Shown in pieces: positions 35,460 to 48,061 of a stretch of 64,000 bases of DNA. A program made the translations under genes and the position numbers. Source of the DNA: Cryptomeria japonica (Eukaryota > Streptophyta > Pinopsida > Cupressales > Cupressaceae). Within the stretch, counting starts at the first letter, position 1, and every line of letters begins with the position of its first letter. The stretch covers positions 470,258,400-470,322,399 of the forward strand of contig NC_081406.1 of assembly GCF_030272615.1 (NCBI RefSeq), written 5' to 3'. A model generated the notes under the pieces. The model worked only from the letters and a program-made list of their open reading frames with translations. It had not been told where the DNA came from and searched no databases.

Positions 35460-36800
35460 TGTTAGTTCCCAAAATCGCAATTTGTCAAAACTGTAAGAGT
35501 ATGCCAAGCTCTATGGTCAATTTTGATAATTAACTTTGGCCAACAAATGGAATGAACCAGTATGGTTGCAACTCCCCGCTCTTCAGGCTTTGCTTGGCCT
35601 AGGTGAGTGTACTTGAGAATAGTTGTAGCAAATTGTAGTTATATAGAGAATGTTTTTGGCATATGATCTACTAATATACAAGTTGATTTATACTCCTATG
35701 ATAAAAAATAAAAGGAAGTAAATGTATTTGTGTAGTTTAAATTTCTATGACTAGTGCCTTCCTTCAACTGGGTAACGGAGTTAATTTCTGCTTAATGGTT
35801 TTGTATCACTTTGTTAGACAATTTTTACATCCATACCTTATATGAATCTGCGAATCATTTTTTTCCCTTAATGAAATGAGTTGTCTTTTGTTACTATGAC
35901 ATCTAAATGAATTTAAGATCCTTGGTCGAGAGAACCAAGCAAATAAACCATATGAAGTACGATGTTTTCAATCAATCTAAGATACCCTTGGTATTCAAAT
36001 AAATATAACACATAAATTCCACATATACAGATATCAAACAACCTTGGTTACTTTAACTGTTATAGCATATGAAACCGAATTTAAAAGAATTCAATTGTAT
36101 TCATTCACAGCTTCAGGAAGAAAATCAACAAGTGTTCTAAAAGTTCTAAAATGTGGTATTTTTTTTTCATATATCTTTTCAGTAGCGGTTGTGGTTCTCT
36201 TTATAGAGAGAAACAAGCTTCCAACCACCACCTCAAAAGTCACATCACTTGATAATCATAAAATTAAAAGTTTGTTTGAAACAATAATATAAAGAAAACA
36301 GAAAACAACAAATCTACTAGTGCACATTCGTAATCTTCAATCTCTTGATGAATGCTTTTGGCTATGGTCGGCCAAGAAAAGCATTCACCTTGTCTCTTGT
36401 AAAATACAATGGACTATAATAAGACACAAAGGGAATGTTTTCTTTTCAAATTAGGTTTTCTGGTAATGAATGAACAAGGAATTTAATTTGTTTTGTTGGT
36501 CAATGGTATGGACAATAGTGGGAAAATTATATGGATACAATGACATGGGATTTGTATTGACTTGAGAACTTTTGAATGACAATTTTTTTTACTTTAACTG
36601 ATCTATTTTATACTCCAATGGAGTCAAAAAAACTTTCAATGACATCTAGGAGGCCCAAAAACCTTAAGATTGAATGTCAAACCATCAAAATTAGACACTT
36701 TTTCTCGAGGCCATCAAAGATTTTTTCCTTGACTTTACAAATAGGGAATATCCCTACACAAACAAAATATTTTGTTGATGGCATCATTATATAGGTGGGG
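35460..36800 (-). repeat. Element E 5' LTR, outer end undetermined
   Basis: On the plus strand it begins TGTTAGTTCCCAAAATCGC at 35460, directly outside the primer site. No second copy is present in the window because the 3' half of E is missing, so the outer boundary is a guess from a change to plainer AT-rich sequence at about 36800. No coding frame is supported inside. Confidence 0.45.
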
Positions 36801-38005
36801 GATTAAAAAATTGTGTTAAAAAAAAGTGTACCCTATGTACACAAGGTACTACATGCCAACATATGTCAAGTGGTATCATTGTGACAACCACACAACACTG
36901 AAAAGATGATATTGCTCATCAACATAGCAAAATTAGCATGGAAACATGTAGAATAAAATATAATTTATTTCATGAATATTTTGTCATATCTATTGATCTA
37001 AATGATTCTTGATTTCAAAAAATAGACCTTGATGACTTTTCCTAGCAATGAGAATATTTTGAAGAATATTCTATTAAAGGCAAATAAAATATTTTCATGA
37101 AAACATTAAATATTTTGTGTAGGGAATATATTAGTAGGAGGAGAAATATTTTGTATACCAAATTTTTTGACATCAGCATAATTCTAGCATGAGATCAACA
37201 AAATAACTCTTATTTGGGTCTCCCCTTTCCATCTAACAATTTTACATTTTCAATTCAACTTTGAAGGCTCATAACTCAATCATCCAACCTCCATTTTGTG
37301 AGAAAAAAATTTATTTGGAGATAAATTTTATATTCTTTGCAATGGTGCAATTTTTTTTTTTTATTTGTGTCTAGTTTGTCTAGAAGGGTCATCCCGCAAT
37401 ACTATGTCCCACTTTTTGGTCAAAGTAGGACATTGAAATCAACACTTTTCACCAAATTTTCACTTTGGAACATCTATAGCAACTAAACCATTTTAAAAAT
37501 TTGAAGATGATGTGAAGTGGTGATTTTTTTATTTTTTTTTTATATAATAAATACATATTTTTAAAAAAAATTAAGAAATAATTTGTGAGTTCTTTTACCT
37601 AACTTTTAATAGTTTATTTTTATAGCTATCAATATTTTAAAATGTGACATTACTTCGATAAAGCATAACTTTATCTATAGAAATGATAATTATAAATTTT
37701 TAGATATAGATTTGTGACACCAATATTTAGGGCACATAATTTTTCATATTTTTTGGTTACATTCTTTTTATAACTTTTTGAAGTGATATTAACTATAATT
37801 CAAGACATAGGTTACTTTAGTAACAAATCAATTTGTCTGTATGTGTTTGAATTAACTTCTTTTTTTGTTTAAATAAGGACATCAATGCCTAGGGCACAAA
37901 ATAATTTTTATATTTTCTTATATTTCTATGTTCCATGTTCATTGAAAAACATACATTCACAAGAAATAAAAAAATAAAAAATAATAATCAAAATAAACAT
38001 AATTT
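36801..38005. other. AT-rich non-coding stretch
   Basis: Very AT-rich, with recurring ATATTTTG and AATATTTT words around 36960-37160 and long A and T runs near 37350 and 37530. No gene or mobile-element end is recognisable. Confidence 0.5.
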
Positions 38006-38009
38006 TCAA

Positions 38010-38760
38010 TATGTTTATTTTGATTAATATTTTTATTTGGAATATTTGGTGGGAAAGGAATAGAAGGATTTTTAGGTCTGAAATTAATGACATTGAGGTG
38101 GTGATTAAGAACACTGCAATTGCTATATCTGAATCAGTCAATGTGTATATCTCCAAAAATAAGAGATATGATTCAATTTTAACATCTTAGGACAATGATA
38201 TTCTAAAACTATGGAGATTTTTCAAACTTCCATTCAAATGAAGTCTTATGTGCAATTCCAAAAAAAGATCAATAGGAAATAGATTAGGTGGAGAGTGCCA
38301 CCTCCCAAGTTCTTCAAGCTCAACTTTGATGGAGCATCTAAGGGGAATCTAAGAATTTCATAAATTGGATGTGTCATTAAAGATCATTAAGGATTGGCAA
38401 GAATTTTGGATGATACTAATAATGTTGCAAAAGCTTGAGCTCTTCTCCTTGATATAAAATTGGCAATTCAAGTCAAATCTACAAACTTAATAATAGAAGG
38501 AGACTCTATGAACATTATTTAGGCTCATAAAGGATCTGAAGTCTTTGACCGCCTTCAAGAGATTCAAACTATTATAGTTCAAATTCCTATTTTTTCTATT
38601 ATACATTATAATAGAGAAGCAAATAAACTTGTAGATGCAGTTGCAAATTAGGGTTGTTATATGTAGGATGGGGAGAAAATTTTAAATGGTAAGGAAATTG
38701 AAAATAATGAAGAGATTTTGAAGAAATATTTGGAAGATTTGGACACATAATTTCATCTTC
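38010..38760 (+). pseudogene. LINE RNase H domain remnant
   Basis: The plus strand reads a LINE C-terminal region: IWWERNRRIFRSEIN, RWRVPPPKFFKLNFDGASKG (first catalytic Asp in NFDGA), IKLAIQVKSTNLIIEGDSMN (EGDS) and NREANKLVDAVAN (normally R-AN--AD-LAN). This is the RVT_3-type RNase H at the end of plant L1-like LINE ORF2. Stops and frame changes are frequent. It may belong to the same degraded LINE insertion as 41500-41790, though the order is inverted relative to an intact element. Confidence 0.8.
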
Positions 38761-39681
38761 GTCCTTATTTTGCAGAGGTGGTGCTTTAGACCTCCTATTT
38801 GTTAGAGAGTAGATCATTATGCGACATGCTTTGTTGATCATGTGTCCTTCTTTGCAATGGTAATATCACACATCTGTGGGCTGGGAGGTCGTGTGGAATC
38901 ATTGTTCATAGCCTTCATCGCATACCATTCTCTTCAAACTCGATGCCTTGTGTATTTCTCCCTATGTAGTGTTTATGTTATTGTCTATGTTGTGTTTTAT
39001 CATGGCATTCAAAGTCATCTTAAATGGCAGAAAGATGATGGTAATATTCAATTGTTTGTATTATCCCTTCTACCTCCCCTCATGCTTTGCCTCAAACAAC
39101 ATGGATCTCGCATATTCTATGGATACTGTTAAATAATTGGTGAGGTCTTTGATGTACATACAAAATTATATACTTGGGAAGGTTTATCATCTCAGTTCAA
39201 GAATTATAATATTTTTTATGGCTCTCAATGGTTTGGTGGAGTCAACACCAAAGTTAGTGTAGATTTAAATTATCAATGGGTTAAAAGGAAGAATGAATAA
39301 TTAATTCCATTCATGGATGTTCCCTCACAGGGCAGTTATTCAAGATCCTTTGTTTTCTACAGCCCTAGCTAATTTTAATGCATTCAGAGATCTTATCAAT
39401 TATGCAAAAATTAAGCCATTTGGTTATCCATCTTCTTTTCCTCTTCTAGCCGAGTATGCTTCTTTTGAAGAGAGTTCTAATGGAAAATAATCTTGTTGTT
39501 CAATGGGTTTTATGTTTCTTGGAGTTTGGTTTTGTGGGTTGGTTTTGAGGATCTCATCTCCTTAGCTTGCTCTGTAATTATTGGTCGAATATGTAGGTTC
39601 GGGTTGTAGGTTGGTGTTGAGGATCTCATCTCCTCATTTTGTTTGTAACCTTTCCCTTCCTTTGTTTATTCTCTTTTCTTT

Positions 39682-39741
<60 letters not shown>

Positions 39742-41495
39742 CTTACAAAACATATTTTCTAAATGTCTTCTTTTGATCCTCCAAAAGATAAAGAAAAAGT
39801 GATTTTTTGTTAGCATTTTGATAGGTGTAGAGGAGACTCCATTACGAGTATGATTTAAGATTGGAGGGGTTATATCCAACAAGGTTTGATCTAAGGGGTC
39901 TTTCATCTAATCCTCATTAATTAAAACCCTATAGATGGAACCTATCAAGGCTTAAAACATTAAATTCTATAAAAAAATATACGGGATTTTGATAAAAATC
40001 AAGATGTCATAGAAGTGAAACACACTGTTGTGGTAGCCCCCAAAATTGTAGATTATCATAGGTGTTTCTCTTAGTACTTCTCATTTTGGTAACTTTTGAG
40101 GCTCTAATCTGTATCCTACTATAACATCATTAATTGTATACTCTCTATAATTTTATTCTAGGCTTGGCACCCACTTTGGAGGTAGTGTTTGATTTGATGT
40201 AGATAGGCTTAATCTGGGACTAGATTGGAAACATTAGTCTCACTCCCTAGTTCCTCAACCTTTGGGCAACCTAATTGGGTTGGACAAGGGCACCCCAATG
40301 CCCTTGTTCTTCCATTTTGGCTCCAAATTCAAATGCTTGAATTTTGGTGTTAGAATCTTAATGGTTGTATTCCTATGTCAACCTCTCTCTAGGTAATTAT
40401 TGATGAAAAGTTGTATGTGGTGATTCCCTCTCTCATTTGAAAGACTATCTAGTCTAGCAACTACTCCAAGTATTCTAGTTAGCAATCTAGTACTCTAATG
40501 ATCAAGTAATCAGATTCTATAGAGTTGAGGAATTCGAGGATACTATCAAGAACACTATCAAATACTATTGAAGTCGTTTTATTTCTTATTTGTTATCATA
40601 TGACGTACTATAACCTTTGCAAGATCTTCATTAATAGCTTATGTGAAATCCAAGCTAGGACTTTACATATGATGCAATCATTATTGTTTTAGCATTATCA
40701 TTATTTATTTTCCTATGGTCCTTTGAGGGAAAAAATTCTTTATTACTTGTCATTGTTATTGTGGAGGTGGGAATAACAAAATGGGGTTGGACTTAGGAAA
40801 GCCCTTATACAACACAATATTTTTTCTTCTTTTCATGTGTGCAGGTTTAGATCTAAAGATTGTGATTGAGGTAGAAATAAAGTTAGATAAAGAAGATAGT
40901 CATTGATATGTTTAGACGTTAAATGGATAAATATCACAAGGCCAAGGCATCTAGTTCTCTTTTCCTTTTATTTTCAATTGATATTTGCATGGTGGAAGCC
41001 CAAAAACCTTCTAAAAGCATTCATGTTATTGTCTTCTACATTAGAGTACTTCAAGACCTCAATGTCCAGTTCCCCTATTTGGAACACTTTGCCTAAATTT
41101 TGAATCATCGACTTTTCTTGGCATTTAATTATTAGATCTAAATCTCTTTGATATTGTTGCTATGAATTTCATGTATTATTGTAAACTTTTTCAAATTTTT
41201 CATCATTAATCTAGGTTATTACATAAAAACACAATCACATCACAAGAAACAACCCTCCTTAGAATGGTTTATGATCACAAACCTCTCTTCTAGAATGGGT
41301 GGATAAACCAACAAGGGGATCCATCGCACTCACACCCGAACTTTAGAGAGTGTATTCAAAACTGGTGGAATACTCTTTATCTGGAAGGAATTGTTATGTA
41401 TAGAGTGTCTCAGAGATTGAATATCATAAGGAAAAAAGTCTAACAAATTCACATTCAAAGATATTTTTAAAAAGAAAAAGAAGATTGACACCAAA
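38761..41495. other. Non-coding stretch between LINE fragments, with (CT)n microsatellite
   Basis: A pure CT/TC dinucleotide run lies at 39684-39740. Around 39130-39300 the plus strand has a 55-codon readable frame (VFDVHTKLYTWEGLSSQFKN) and around 39310-39480 another (FSTALANFNAFRDLINYAKI). I recognise neither, and they may be eroded LINE or unrelated. The rest is AT-rich without features. Confidence 0.4.
39684..39740. repeat. (CT)n microsatellite
   Basis: An uninterrupted run of about 28 CT units. It produces the long Ser/Leu and Arg/Glu repeats seen in conceptual translations, which are not genes. Confidence 0.95.
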
Positions 41496-41499
41496 CTAA

Positions 41500-41795
41500 C
41501 AACAATACAATTATAAATTGCTAATGGTGTCTAGTCTGAAATCACTCATAAGGAGGAGGAAGTTATAAGAGATGAATGGAAGGAAAATTTGAAGATGGAA
41601 GAAGTGAATTAGAAACAAATTTTTTAGGTCAAATGGCTGAAAGAAGGCGACATAAATTCTACCATCTTCCATAGATCGACTCTGAAACATAGAAAAAAGA
41701 ATACAATTCAATCTTTGGTGGATGAGAGGAATAATACTATCTTGGATGACATTCAGATGGGGGAGTTGGCTTCTAGGTTAATTTTACAATGCATA
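41500..41795 (+). pseudogene. LINE ORF2 endonuclease-RT linker remnant
   Basis: The plus strand reads EEEVIRDEWKENLKMEEVN, then KQIF-VKWLKEGDINSTIFHR, STLKHRKKNTIQSLVDERN and TILDDIQMGELASR. This is the conserved WxxxSRxxWLxxGDxNTxFFH...RRxxNxIxxL segment upstream of RT in plant LINEs. One stop lies in it, and it ends where the motif-rich stretch at 41800 begins. Confidence 0.78.
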
Positions 41796-41839
41796 TATAG
41801 CAGGGGGTGAATTCACAAAGCTGGTTCCCACTTTTGCCA

Positions 41840-42065
41840 ACGAAGGAATTCGACGAAAGTGGGAACTTCAATTTTTTAGGTGTTCGAGTGAAATAGGGGT
41901 ATTCGCTCAAACTACCCCTTGGAGTTCGAGCAAACCACATTGCAGACCTGGGTTCGCTCGAACTGCGGGTGACTTTTGGGTTTGAGCGAACTCCCTAAAA
42001 TATTAATATTTTAGGTGGTTTGCTCGAACCCCCCATTTGCTCAAACCGTTTTTCAGTTAGGGTTT
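41840..42065. repeat. Cluster of TTCGAGCGAA / TTCGCTCGAA words
   Basis: Within about 220 bp some eight variants of a near-palindromic word appear in both orientations: GAATTCGACGAAAG, GTTCGAGTGAA, ATTCGCTCAAA, GTTCGAGCAAA, GTTCGCTCGAAC, TTTGAGCGAAC, TTTGCTCGAAC and TTTGCTCAAAC. Spacing is irregular, about 20-35 bp. No coding frame is supported. Confidence 0.65.
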
Positions 42066-42714
42066 TTTAAAACATTTATAAAAAGCAAAAGTGACAGTTA
42101 AAGGGTCATTATCAAAGTTGTCTTTTTCTATCTAATGGGGGTTGGATCGAACCAATCGTCAGCATCACGTCACCGAGCTTTATCTGTAGCAGCTAGCATC
42201 TTAAATATTTCAGTTTTCAACCTTTATTATATCAGGTACACAAAATAACCCTTTGTTTGGTTTAATAATATCTTTTTTTATTAAATTAATAAATAATTTG
42301 TTTGCTAATTTATTTTTTTAATTAAATAATTGTATATAGTTATTGTTTTTCAACATTTTAGAAAAATGTTTGATAATTTATTATTTTTCATTATTTTAGA
42401 AAAATGTTTGATAATTTAATGTTTTGACTGAAATGTGTCAATTTGTTTTTAAAATTACATAATTGTATATATGTATATTTTTTTCAACATTTTAAAAAAT
42501 TGTTATGAAAAACATAGAAAACTAAGGTAGTAAATCAGAACATAGAAAAACATTAGGAAAAAAAGAAAATTAGAAAAATGTCACAAACATAAATATAATA
42601 AATTAAACTTTAGAAAAATTAATAAATTTTAATTTAAATGAACATTAGAAAATTTGGATAACAAATTTAAACAAATTAGACAAAATAAATCCTCTACAAT
42701 GTGACCCATTTTCA
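42066..42714. other. AT-rich non-coding stretch
   Basis: AT-rich DNA with repeated AACATTTTAGAAAAATGTTTGATAATTT-like words at about 42350-42420, leading into the satellite array. No gene is seen. Confidence 0.5.
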
Positions 42715-43800
42715 TATCCTATTACATGCACAACTTGACCCCTTAAGACCACATATGCCCTGATGACACTATACGTTCCCTTAGGAGGTCATAGAGGATC
42801 ACATATAACATACTAGTGTACATATGATATTCCCTTTAGGATCACATAGTGTCCTAAGGGGTCATACGTGGTCCTAAGGGGTCACACATGTGTTATAACA
42901 CATGCGTGACCCCTTAGAACCGCATATGACCCCTTATAAAATTGTAGTGTGAATGACATACCCCTTGGTCCATCAAATAGTGTCTTAACACATGTGCGAC
43001 CCATTAGAACCACATATGACCCTTTATAAAATCCTAGTGCGAACGATATACCCCTTCTAGTCCATCACATAGTGTCTTAAGGGGTCGTATGTGGTCCTAA
43101 GGGGTCACGCATGCATTAACACATGCGTGACCCCTTATAACATCCTACTGTACATATGACATTTATGTGATCCTAAGGGGTCATATGTGGTCCTGAGGGG
43201 TCATACATGTGTTATAACATATGCATGACCCCTTAGAACCACATATGACCCCTTATAAAATCCTAGTGTGAACGACATACCCCTTAGTCCATCACATAGT
43301 GTCTTAAGGGGTCGTATGTTGTCCTAAGGGGTCACATATGCATTAACACATGTGTGACCCCTTAGTAGGTCACATATGACCCCTTATAACATCCTACTGT
43401 ACATATGACATTCCCCTTAAGATCACATAGTGTCCTAAGGGGTCATATGTGGTCCTGAAGGGTCATGCATGTGTTATAACATATGCATGACCCCTTAGAA
43501 CTGCATATGACCCCTTATAAAATCCTAGTGTGAACAACATACCCCTTAGTCCATCACATAGTGTCTTAAGGGGTCATATGTTGTCCTAAGGGGTCACGCA
43601 TGCATTAACACATGTGTGACCCCTTTGTAGGTCACATATGACCCCTTATAACATCCTATTGTACATATGACATTCCCCTTAGGATCATATAGTGTCCTAA
43701 GGGGTCATATGTGGTCCTGAGTGGTCACCCATGTGTTATAACACATGCATGACCCATTAGAACTGCATATGACCCCTTATAAAATCCTAGTGTGAATGAT
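42715..43800. repeat. Hairpin satellite array, left arm
   Basis: Tandem repeat with a strict 262-bp period where measurable: the TCCTAGTGTGAA marker falls at 43261, 43523 and 43785. Each unit is a dimer of two related halves of about 131 bp, one with CCTAGTGTGAACGACATACC and one with CCTACTGTACATATGACATT. Each half holds inverted copies of AAGGGGTCA and can fold on itself. The left end fades out near 42715. The array is cut at 43800 by element F and resumes at 57658. Confidence 0.92.
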
Positions 43801-44855
43801 TGTTCACCTTTATTTTCCCCAATGTAAGTTCTTGGCGGGCCCGGTTGTGATTGTTGTTTTTTTTAGCTAGCAGAGATGAGCGTGCGTGACACTTGGTGGC
43901 CTGGCATTGCTCCCTCGGTTCTTCTTTGGTGTCCTGTTTTTGAAGCAGCGTGGGGGTGACAAATGGCAATGCTCATTTACTATTCTTCTGGGCGGGCCCA
44001 CTCATTTGCGCAGTTTGCAAGCAGTTTCCCTGCAGCGGTCCCCTTTTTCGTAGTCTTTTCTCTTATCACAGAATCAATTTAGTTCTAGGTAACCTCCAGG
44101 CCGTTAAAGGAAAAGTTTGAGTTGCAGGGTTTGTTTTGTTGGGTGCGGCCTCTGTTGTGACACACCATGTTTTTCCATTCCAAGGAGGTTGTGCCAGTTT
44201 TGGATTTTCAGGAGAGCTGTTTTTAGAAGCAATGGCATATTTAAGGGGGGATTTCTCTGTCGCAAAGGAGGAGGATTTTTTTAGAGAAGAAGAAGAACAG
44301 TCTAATTTGCTAAGTAGGAGTTTTCTTTCATTTCCAGCCTTAAAAAACTATTTAGGATTTGTTATAAGAAGATTATTCAGATTGTGCCTGTGGCCTTTAT
44401 GATGTCTTTCTTGGCTTACTGTTTATAGTGTTTTCTGTGCTATTGTTGTTGAAAATTCTGACAAACTTTGGGAATATTTTGTCTCAGAATCCACTGATTA
44501 AATTATGTTTTTCTATACTTGTTATCTAGTGAATGCGTGATGAATGTGTCCCTTATGTTTTCAGGCAAATTTGGTTGTAGTTTTGATTACGTCTTTGGCT
44601 CAGATGCTTACAAAAGTTGCAAATATTCTTTGATTTCTATTGGTTCATTTCCCATTAATGATATGGTGCATCGCCTAAGTATTTAGCATCTCATTTTCTG
44701 AAAAAGTATTTGTTTCCTCTCCCTTTCCTCAAAACTCAAAGAAGAGTCAGCTTCTCAACCCCCGAGGTCATTCAGTGTTTCTTTGAATGAGTCGGTCCCC
44801 CAACACTGAATTTCCCATAAGGTTGTTCATCCCCAAAGCAAAATTAGAGTCAACA
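43801..44855 (+). repeat. Element F 5' LTR
   Basis: 1,055 bp, beginning TGTTCACCTTTATTTTCC and ending AGAGTCAACA. A TATA-like TATTTAAG lies at 44238-44245. An 88-codon frame at 44136-44402 has its C-terminal half repeated at 57100-57203 in the other LTR and is probably fortuitous. Against the 3' LTR I count about 39 differences in the first 470 bp or so, about 36 of them transitions. Confidence 0.93.
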
Positions 44856-44865
44856 GTTCTTTTTT

Positions 44866-44884
44866 TGGCATGCCCGGTGGGACC
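44866..44884 (+). promoter_or_regulatory. Element F primer-binding site
   Basis: TGGCATGCCCGGTGGGACC lies 10 bp inside the LTR end, where the tRNA primer for minus-strand synthesis would anneal. The TGGCA-GCC-GGTGGGAC form is of the kind seen in Tat-lineage elements. I cannot name the tRNA with certainty. Confidence 0.65.
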
Positions 44885-44923
44885 ATTACCTTTAAAAAAA
44901 AAAAAACACATCCCAGCTAGTTT

Positions 44924-46250
44924 ATGAGTCATACGCCCATCACCAGGAGTCAAACGGCCCTAAATCCCCATCTTCTTTTCCCTCCATTGGTGACTGTCCA
45001 TTCCACCTCCGTTTCACTTCCACAGGGTTCCCCCACCATCATATACCCTGCAATGGCCCAAATTCACCCTCAAAATTTTGTGACCTGGGATAATGGTAGC
45101 CCTCTCATCCCTCTAGTTCCACCCATAGTTTGGGGAGCCATTCCGGCAGCCGCACCAAAAGGTGTTCCCAAATTCATGAGAGAATGTCACAAAACCCCTA
45201 GAGAACATCTGTAGGATGTAGCTACTATTTGTAACGTACACGGCATCACCGAGCAAAACGTGGCTTTGCGGTTGCTCGTAGCTTCTTTCAAAGGAAAAGC
45301 TCTAGACTGGTTTAGATCTCTAGGCCCTAGTACCATAGGGGACTGGGATCAGTTGGGAGATCGCTTCTTTCAGAGATTCTCAGATGAAACTGACAGCTCA
45401 TCCCTCATGCACCAACTCATTACGATCAAAAGAGCTCCCATAGAGGCCTTAACTGATTTCAACCTGAGATTCCAGCAAACCTGGCAGAGGATACCATTGT
45501 CCGCCCACCCCCCGACAGATATGGCCTTCGTATTTTATCTAAAAGCTTTCAATTCTGATATATCAGTAATGATCCAATCCTTAGGGGGTAACACTCTTCC
45601 GCAAGCTTTCGACTTAGCGGTTCAAGCTGAAAATAACCTTATCGACGCTAGAAAGCTCACACCTCGCCCTACAATGCCAATATTCCCCAAAATGTCTACC
45701 CAAGTAATGGAGGAAGCCGCCCCGAGCACTTCTACTCCACAGTCTATGTATTCATTCCCCACTCCTCAAAATACCATCCATTCCACCTATCTGGCTGTTG
45801 AGGTCAATGATATGAAAAATCTCATAAGATCTTTCTCTAATGAAATCGTCAACCTAAAAAGGGCTCGGGTCTCTCCTACCAAGCCTCCTTTTCAGCAAAA
45901 TTTCCAAGGAAACAGACCCCCCTATCAACATCCTATTTATCAGGCTGAGAAAAATACCCCGCCGAATGGCCAAATAGTCCTCGTCCCTAATCCATTACAG
46001 GCCATCCACCCGAACGGTGGTAGAGAATTGACTGTGGGTCAGAATAATTTGGTGGACGATGCCAATTCTTGGTGTTTTCCATGCAACAATGCTCACACCC
46101 CTAAGAATTGCCCAAGGGGTAATCTGCAACAAAAGGTCGCAGAACAAAGGAACTCGGGTATAATACCAGATGAATCCACATATACATCCCCGGGCATGAA
46201 TAATGCGGCTTTTGTTGCTCAGATGCAAGGAATGTCATTACAACAAGAAG
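44924..46250 (+). pseudogene. Element F gag
   Basis: The frame starts MSHTPITRSQTALNPHL about 40 bp after the primer site. It has a Pro-rich N-terminus and a capsid region: VALRLLVASFKGKALDWFRS, DQLGDRFFQRFSDETD, ALTDFNLRFQQTWQRIPL and NTLPQAFDLAVQAENNLI. Near 46065-46110 it has a zinc-knuckle variant SWCFPCNNAHTPKNCP (WCxxCxxxHxxxxC). One TAG at about 45212 interrupts it; otherwise it is open through 46873. It would form the particle shell. The same unusual knuckle form occurs in element E. Confidence 0.85.
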
Positions 46251-46769
46251 TGAAAATCACCCCTGATCACGCACTTTTTTCATGGATGGAGGATGATGAT
46301 ACAGTACTAACTATTAAGGAAAGAACTTCAAAAAATGGGACCCCTATGGTGCATTCAGACTACAACCTTCGCTCTAAAAGGTGTTTGACCAGGGAGGATG
46401 CTAGTAATATAAGGTCAATACTCGTAAACAAACCTCTGGAACCACCAGTCATCATTTTTGCCTATCCTAGGAAGGAATTCATCCCTTACAAACTGAAAGA
46501 GCCCAGAGTTTCCATGCCCCCAGCATTGGATGTAGTAGATCAGTTGAAGAAAGCTCTAGCCCATGTCTCTCTCTGGGACCTCCTGAGTATACCAAAGCAA
46601 AAAAACCGGCTAAGGGAGACATTGTCCCATGATCAAAAGGATACAGTCGCAGTAGCTCCACCACCCTCTCAGACGAATGGAATGGATTGCCACTCAGCAG
46701 TTAACAAGGCATGCTCCCCTGCTACTTTGACAAATGAAGGCTCGCCCTCCACTACACAAGGAGAAGGTA

Positions 46770-47110
46770 AACCTAAGCCAAATCCTTTTTACCTCACCCT
46801 GATAGTTAGAGACAAACTTTTTCATAACTCCATGATAGACTCTGGTGCTAGCACCACGGTCATGCCTAAGTAGATTACTGAAGTATTAAACATTAAGTAT
46901 GACCCTTTAAGTAAAGGGGTAATGCAGCTCGATGGGAACAAAGTCCAGATGATAGGTCTCATCAAAAGCCTCCCTTTGACCTTATTTTCATGTCCAAGTA
47001 TAACAGTATCCCAAGAAGTAGTGGTCATCGACATCCCTCCCGTCTTTGGACTCTGTTTGTCCCGAGACTTCACCACTAAAATAGGAGGGTATATGTCCCT
47101 GGATTGGTCC
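46770..47110 (+). pseudogene. Element F aspartic protease
   Basis: The same frame as gag continues to FHNSMIDSGASTTVMPK, the catalytic DSGA loop, followed directly by a TAG (46871-46873). It then reads LNIKYDPLSKGVMQLDGNKV and VVVIDIPPVFGLCLSRDFTT, where the usual LLGR-W box of the protease C-terminus is replaced by GLCLSRD. About 110 residues, normal for a retropepsin-like domain. The first TAG would stop translation right after the active site. Confidence 0.8.
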
Positions 47111-47449
47111 CACCTAATTCTCCGTAACCGACATGGCGCTAAGATGAAGATCCTTTCAGAACCTCTTCACACCGAGCATATAGCTGACCAAGCCTTGATT
47201 AATTTTGAGCCTACTCACACCTCTATAACCCATGATGAGCGAAAGGTGGTAGAACTGTTAGAAGATGAAGAAGTGACTGGGGAAATCCCACGTGAACAAG
47301 AAGCCTTCCTAAATGAGTTCATAAACTCTAATCCCTTCTCTAATTACCATGCCACCAGCCTAGGAACTTATTGCATTTTTGAAGAGGATCAGCCAATCCC
47401 AAAACTCACCAAAGATCCTTTCTCCAAAGATCAGTTGTCTTCGACACTA

Positions 47450-47835
47450 TGGACCCTACACTTTGATAGTGCCAAATGCAAAATGGGCTCTAGGACCGGA
47501 GTTTGTCTCACCCCTCCAGTGGCCGATCTAATCTGAAGGTCTTTCCGATTACAGTTCGCATGTTCGAATAATGAAGTAGAGTATGAAGGGCTAATTCAAG
47601 GCCTAAACGTGGTAGAAAAAATGGGCATCAAGAAGCTTAAAGTTTTCGGTGATTCCAAATTAGTGGTACATCAAGTCTGAGGGATATCCAGTGCCAAGCA
47701 CGTCCGTATGAGATCCTACCGCTCTAGAGTCTGGGATTTAATAGAAAGTTTTGATGCTTTCAATATCACTAGCATTCCCCGGACACTAAATACCGAAGCT
47801 GATCACATGGCAACCATAGGGGCTCATTTTGATCC
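47450..47835 (+). pseudogene. Element F archaeal-type RNase H, located before RT
   Basis: The gag-pol frame reads WTLHFDSAKCKMGSRTGVCL (first catalytic Asp), then after a TGA RSFRLQFACSNNEVEYEGLI (Glu), LKVFGDSKLVVHQV (third acidic residue) and IPRTLNTEADHMATIGAHF (last Asp). All four catalytic positions are present. The FACSNNEVEYEGLI and GDSKLVVHQV strings are typical of the second, archaeal-like RNase H of plant Tat elements. Two TGA codons at CGA-like positions break it. It lies about 600 bp upstream of RT, while a normal Ty3-type RNase H sits downstream of RT (about 49195-49560). Confidence 0.85.
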
Positions 47836-48061
47836 AGTTGTAGACTTCTTGGCCGGCAATTCAGCAGTCAATATGGTGGTCCACCCAGCTATTTCTGATA
47901 ATAATACATATTGGCAGGTATTTGAAAGCGATGAGCAGATTGCTCTGTTTATTCAAAGCTCGGGAGAATTCTCCGATCACCTGCAACCTAGGATTAAAGA
48001 GGCTTACTGAGACTAGATTATCCAGCTAAAATCCAACAAGCTCCCCAATGGTCTAATCACC

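Noticed and set aside
39581-39906. Frames with long Ser-Leu or Arg-Glu runs
   Set aside because: Produced by the (CT)n microsatellite at 39684-39740.
42715-43800. Possible CRISPR-like array because of short palindromic repeats at regular spacing
   Set aside because: Spacers are themselves repeated, units are 131/262 bp tandem dimers, and the context is a plant genome.
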